This document shows, piece by piece, positions 59,301 through 64,000 of a stretch of 64,000 nt of DNA (position 1 is the stretch's first letter; each line of letters starts with the position of its first letter). Made by a program: the position numbers and the translations under genes. The DNA is from Scortum barcoo (lineage: Eukaryota; Chordata; Actinopteri; Centrarchiformes; Terapontidae): positions 24,816,085 to 24,880,084 of the forward strand of contig CM041546.1 of assembly GCA_023238725.1 (NCBI GenBank), given 5' to 3'. Under the pieces are notes generated by a model that did not search any database, had not been told where the DNA came from, and was given only the letters and a program-made list of their open reading frames with translations.

Positions 59301-62300
59301 CTAATACAACAGATATGCCATTAAGCCATAACAGATCCTTTGGCTGATGAGGAAAGTCTGCAATTTTAAAACGTGTAGTACACAAACTTCTTTTTTTTTC
59401 ATTTCTCCCCCAGCTGCAGAGTATGTTCAGTCCTGAAGAGCGTCTGACCCGACATGGAGAGCTGTCGATTCGTCCCAAGGAGGACGTGACTGTCCACCTG
59501 CTCTTTGCTCCCACCAGGGTGGCCTGCATGTTGGCCAAACTGGAGATCAAACAGTCTGGAGTCCGGCCTTCACAGCCAGGGGTCAAATTCACTGTGAGGA
59601 TGTGACTGTTTCGGAGCTACATTGCTCTCTGGCTTCTTTCTGTGCAATCATCTGTCATCTATCTTACATTTTCATCTCGTTCTCATTTTCCTGCCCTTTT
59701 TTTTTTACTGCCTCTTTGCCATGTTTTCTGATTTCCTATAGTTTTCTATAGTTAAATTTTGCTCCTGTATTTCCCATCTTCAGATTCCACTGTCGGGCTA
59801 TGGTGGAACCAGCAACATCATCCTGGAGGACCAGAGGAAACAGGCAGACGGCTATGTGGCGACACTGACCGACATCGCTGTTGGTCGTGTTAGCAAAGTG
59901 TGCCTTTGTGTGAGGAACACTGGCTCCAGAGCAGCTTTCATCAAAGCCGTGGCCTTCTCCGATGTGCAGACACGATCAGTTATGGAACCGTCCGTCATCA
60001 GCCTTGCCCCATCACAGTTTGTTCTAAAGGAAAGGACACAAGAGGTAGGACAGTGCACACAATCTGAATCACACTCTAGTTGAGAAAAATACACTTTCAG
60101 AAAAAAAAATCCTTCAAGTGCTACATAACAATTAACTTACTAGGGTAAAGTTTAATGTGAATAAAGACTTTGATTTAGCTGGTACTTATCTTTAAATATG
60201 TTAGTAGTTTAATTCCTTATTCCTACATGCTACTTGTAACATTTGCATTTGTTTTCAGGTGATCACTGTACTAATGAAGTCCACCCAACGAGAACAGACA
60301 CTGTGTCGGTCAGCCAATTCACTGCTGGCTACTGTCTGTCTGTTTTGTGGAGATGAAGTCTCCAGGCAGCAGTATAGGAGGTGAGACCCTCCAATATGTA
60401 CTGGAGTTTATTTGTTTTGATGCTATTAAAGTAGGAATGTTAACAGATATGGTAATTAGTAGTGGAGAATTGATAATTAAATCTGAATTGTCCTCAGGGA
60501 AGGTTTAATACAGGTTGTGACATTTATCAGACCAGCAATTCTCTTTTTCATATTTCCACAATAAGATCCAAAAGACATATTGTCATATGGCTGATTTGTA
60601 TTCTGGACTATAAATAAGCATACATTGTTTCTGAATCACTAAAAGTGCTGAGAGAGTTTATAAATCCAATTCCAGATGGTTCTTTTTTTTTTTTTTTTTG
60701 AAAGCTGTTTTTGTTGCCCCTACAGTTTGTTTGTGTTTTGTTCTTTCAGATTGCTTCAGAGCAAACCAGAGGCTGCCCGCAAAGCTCTGTCTGAGAACAG
60801 TCTGCTGAAAAACATTGATTTTAATGAGAAGTTCCTGGGAGAAGAAAATGTTACAGAGAGTAAGATGTCATTATTCGTATTATTTAATGAATTGACATAT
60901 GGTGATTTGTATCTCGTAGTCAGTTCATCAAAGCTTTTATACCTCATGCTCTATAGGTTGCTATTTGCAAGTCAGTTTTTATAACTATACAGAATATAAC
61001 AGAAATACGTGTCTAAAAATGCCTTGTCTCCGACCAATTATTTACCTTTTCTGTAGCCTATGACCTGCCTCAGCGGCCCAATGAGGCTCACATCTTCTAT
61101 GGAAACATGAGTAAAATAGTGGTGTCTTTGCTGGGAAGCATAAAGAGCACAGACTGTGAGCAGAGTGACCACGCGGAGCTGCTGCTGCCCTCTGCTAGAC
61201 GCACCTCAGAGACAGACAGGTACTAACATACTGTAATATAAAAGGAGCTGGTTCATCTGAGTACCAGCCTTGTGATTATAGTTGCTTTACAGTGTCTGTC
61301 AGTATAGTCGTGCATTTTAGTCATACGTGACTGTTGTAATACTGTAACAATGATTTGATAAAAGCTATACTTTCAGACTATGCCTCAGTACATTTTTATA
61401 GTGAACACACATAAATATCATGTCAGTATCATGTAAGATTCTCTGCTGTTTGTATTTTGCTGTGCTATAGTGCTTTTGTGTATTTCAACACAATGTACAG
61501 TTCACTATGTTGTTGTGTAATCCCCAGTGGTCTGCCAAATGGCAATGTGTCTCTGGATGTGCTGCCAGTGAAAGGTCCCCAAGGTCCAGCGCTGAAAGTG
61601 ACGGAGTCCTCCTTAAAGGTGCCATAAGCCCTCTCTAATGCACTTAAATGGTTTCCTGTGTTGAGTGACGAGATGAGTGGTGATTATTTTGCAGCCATTT
61701 GTACTGAATGTGATGAAAACATTTGTGTCACTGCGGCTGACATGAAAAAGTATTCATTTTTCAATACAGAATGTCTTTTCCCTCCCTCAGGCTTCAGAGC
61801 CATTACACAGGCAGTCTGAGTCGTGGACCATCCATCCAGAACAACTTGTGCTCGCTGCTCCTACCATCAGTGAGTGGAATCTAGATTTTAAGAGCCTGTT
61901 ATTATGGGAACTTTTATAGCTTTCAATTCCACGACAGATTTTGAGTCTGGTTGGTGAAGCAATGGGTGAATGACTCTGCAATGACATCTGAAATAAGTAT
62001 CCAGCAATCCACATGTTTTTGTTGGTTTTCTTTTTCCTTAGATGGTGCAGCCACCACCAGTCAGGTTCAGATCCGGAACAATACATCCAGAGAGCTGGGC
62101 TTTGATTTGTCCTGGCCTGCTCACTGCCTTACCATTACCCCTCAGCATGGCATTATTGAGCCTCAGTAAGAATACACTTTGTTGTTCAATAAAATATGCT
62201 GGCAAAGGTAAAGTGAAGCTTTTTGGGTGATTATGTGTGCTGAATGTCTTTCTGTTATTTTCCTTGGCAGCTCTGCCCTTCATAACTGCTGTCATCATAG

Positions 62301-63485
62301 CTTCACTAGATGGCCAGTTACAAGAAGAATGTCCAATCACAATCTGTGACTGTGTATATATGTGATTTTAATTATTCAATTTGTGTCTCATTTCTTAATT
62401 ATTACTCACAAAGGTGCCACCTGCAGATTTTGATCAGCCCCAACCCTTCACTAGCGACTAAATCAGCCCTGCTGCCGTGGACTGGGCAGATTTATGTCCA
62501 GTGTGATGGACAACAGAAGGTATGGAACACTTGCAGCTTTTCAAACCTCAACACCAGTAATTTGTTGATGTTGTTGACAACAAGAGCTAAATGTGTGCCT
62601 GTGTGTTGTCTGGTCCAGTTTATTAAGGTCCAGATTCGGCGGGACCTGGCTCTGGACGTGTCTGCGGCCCCTGCTGACACCACTCTGTCAGCCCTGCCTC
62701 CTCAGGCTGCCACCCCAATACTGCCTTTGACCAGGCTCCTCACCAAGCCCTTGCTACCTCTGCAGACCCCACAGACACCTGAAGTCCTGGTGGAGATCAG
62801 CAACAAGACCATTATGTTCCCCACCACACCCTCAGGAGAAACATCAGGTAGAGAGATGACTGAGGACAGATTGCTTTGTTTATTTAAATTCATCGTGGTC
62901 AAGTCTCAATGATCCAGAAACCAGTTTTCAGTGAAAATACTTCCCATTTTAAGACTGATTGTCGGGGTGTTAAGTGATAGTCTGTAGGCAGTATTCACAT
63001 GGGAAACTCAAACTCTCTGTTGCTTCTCTACTTCAGAGGCCCAGCTGGAGGTGCAGAATGGGGAAGTGGAAGTGAGGTGGTACCTGTCATCATTTGCTCC
63101 TCCATATGTCAAGGTGCTTTATTCTTCATTATTTTTTTCTTCTGTTGATTCTTTTATGCCTGTTTACTGTTTCCTCTCTTTATTATCCCTCCTTGGGGAA
63201 CATTTATGTGTAAGTGTATTCCCAATTCTGTTTAAATTTAGTTAGTCTTACTGAGTAATGTTGCTGAATTATTTTCTCTTGTGATTCATGTTTGTCATAT
63301 TATAGGTTTAAACTCCTGATGTTGAATGAATCTTGTTGTTTTATCTTGTGGTTGGGCACTGCGTGAGGTGGTTCATTCTCTGTCCTTAGGGGGTTGACAA
63401 CACTGGAGATGTTTACCGCGCCACTTACACTGCTTTCAGATGCTCCAGGGTCTCAGGCACTCTCGGAGACCATGAGAAGATGCAG
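43891..63485 (+). CDS. cep192: Centrosomal protein CEP192 (SPD-2 homologue), 5' complete, 3' end outside the window
   Basis: Scaffold that loads PLK4 at the parent centriole and Aurora A/PLK1 in the pericentriolar material. Forty-six coding exons give 2,605 residues in the window. By comparison with human about 230 more lie beyond the edge. The N-terminus has a conserved helix (DEAFPSFLC) and NVTLGSGPGLPVAAST. An acidic block (about 214-256, DDDIDSNNLPDDELELYF) matches the PLK4-binding segment. VVYQNEEGQWVTDLAYYSSF (about 636-655) matches the Aurora-A-binding block. SYLRLSLGQFFGQRSEALGC and LDMEKYLKK-like DMEKYLKK follow, then a long disordered part (about 960-1,600). From about 1,609 come Ig-like SPD-2/ASH-type domains: FPHACCVGIASQ, LKLLNRTHATVPIRL, NKQFVAWGGV, IRGQDQDCFQ, PLSGYGGTSN, NTGSRAAF and FAPPYVKGVDNTGDVYRATY. 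The ATG chosen is the only one before the family start. One donor, after the exon ending 53,842, is GC. Confidence 0.96.
50518..56632 (+). other. cep192: cep192 coding-exon map, part 2 (coding exons 18-30)
   Basis: 50,518-50,600; 50,702-50,968; 51,375-52,266 (892 nt, the largest, disordered and Ser/Pro-rich); 52,446-52,560; 52,776-52,932; 53,155-53,842 (alternative end 53,827); 53,986-54,138; 54,524-54,672; 54,837-55,067; 55,253-55,378; 55,894-56,034; 56,281-56,344; 56,493-56,632. The exon starting 51,375 carries DMEKYLKKTDVSG, matching the human block. The exon ending 50,968 uses a CAT then GTGGGC donor. Confidence 0.87.
57239..63485 (+). other. cep192: cep192 coding-exon map, part 3 (coding exons 31-46)
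   Basis: 57,239-57,331; 57,717-57,835; 58,187-58,384; 58,834-58,924; 59,414-59,593; 59,784-60,044; 60,259-60,380; 60,750-60,859; 61,057-61,219; 61,528-61,618; 61,791-61,869; 62,042-62,165; 62,414-62,519; 62,619-62,847; 63,037-63,113; 63,390-63,485. The last exon ends in phase 0 before GTAATC, so the gene continues beyond 64,000. The acceptor before 62,414 is CACAAAG, without a strong pyrimidine tract. Confidence 0.88.
58973..58986. repeat. G14 homopolymer in a cep192 intron
   Basis: Fourteen Gs in a row, 48 nt after the donor at 58,925. G-runs near a donor can act as intronic splicing enhancers, but a run this long is also error-prone in sequencing. Confidence 0.8.
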
Positions 63486-64000
63486 GTAATCGCTCATATT
63501 CAACTAGACCTTTCCCATCCCTTTACAACAAGTAGTCCTAAATATTACTGGCAAGATCTGCTGTACTTGCTGTGGGTTGCTGCGAAAACGATCTTGTGGT
63601 AAAGGTCATTCTAAGATGAAAAGGACCAACAGTACATCATGATCCATTGTTTGGTGCTTTGCACTAGGTTAAGTTTATCAATCAATCAAATCAAAATACT
63701 ATATTTATCCCAGGAGGAAATTTGGTAGAATGAAATGCCTCCATGATGAATTAAGAGAGAAACCAGACTAAACTAACTAAACTAAGACTAAACTACTAAG
63801 ACTAAGACTAAACAGCATAAAGAAGATAGATAAATAAAGTAAAAGACTGAATAAAGCCAAAAAAGGGAAAGCGAACAGAGCAACTGAAACAGGCTGCATG
63901 TGCAGTTGCCGCATGCACATTAGTTCCACATTTAAATTGTTTGCATACAGGGTCCACATATAAACACAAAGCTGCATTCAAATAAAGAAAAAGTAAAAAA
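63486..64000 (+). other. cep192 intron with repeat fragment, to the window edge
   Basis: Follows the donor at 63,486 and has no further exon before the edge. Sequence at about 63,676-63,727 (ATCAATCAATCAAATC, then TTTATCCCAGGAGGAAATTT) resembles a short teleost repeat motif I recall. The stretch after it is A-rich with ACTAAACTA-like units near 63,766-63,812. Confidence 0.5.

Noticed and set aside
1..64000. CRISPR arrays, operons, prophage or toxin-antitoxin systems
   Set aside because: The window is spliced vertebrate DNA; no regularly spaced direct repeats or compact prokaryotic genes occur.

Overview
This is vertebrate nuclear DNA, almost certainly from a ray-finned (teleost) fish. Four spliced genes have GT-AG introns of about 80 bp to 4 kb. 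The dispersed repeats are of teleost type: an RTE/Rex3-like LINE ending in GATG repeats, a hAT-like element, a palindromic MITE-like element and many CA/TG tracts. Nothing in the window looks bacterial, viral or CRISPR-like.

Layout. Bases 1-13,986 hold no gene I can support; they contain microsatellites, a broken but nearly full-length LINE (2,678-6,073, 12-bp target duplication) and a 638-bp hAT-like element (8,368-9,005). The genes follow: cep76 (minus, 13 coding exons, 23,862 to 14,279), ptpn2 (minus, 9 coding exons, 33,793 to 26,416), seh1l (plus, 9 coding exons, 34,704 to 41,641) and cep192 (plus, 46 coding exons seen from 43,891 to 63,485, running off the right edge). I assembled every exon by hand from splice sites, reading phase and family similarity. 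All phases close, giving 663, 416, 415 and at least 2,605 residues.

The order and orientation cep76(-) ptpn2(-) seh1l(+) cep192(+) is, from memory, that of human 18p11.21, so this is an old conserved block. ptpn2 and seh1l are divergent, sharing an upstream region of about 0.9 kb. Three of the four products work at the centrosome or kinetochore: CEP76 restrains centriole reduplication, CEP192 recruits PLK4, Aurora A and PLK1 to the centriole, and SEH1L belongs to the nuclear-pore Y complex and GATOR2. PTPN2 is a tyrosine phosphatase that damps JAK/STAT and receptor-kinase signalling.

I found no unknown multi-gene system. The points most worth a second look are sequence-level: equal 31-nt CA tracts placed symmetrically around the ptpn2/seh1l start region; a 15-nt CTCF-like block shared by the cep76 and seh1l upstream regions; a cep76 donor that is GT followed only by T; a seh1l donor that itself makes the stop codon of a short isoform; a likely GC-AG intron in cep192; and a Ptpn2 protein with a PTP1B-like proline-rich segment on a TC-PTP tail.
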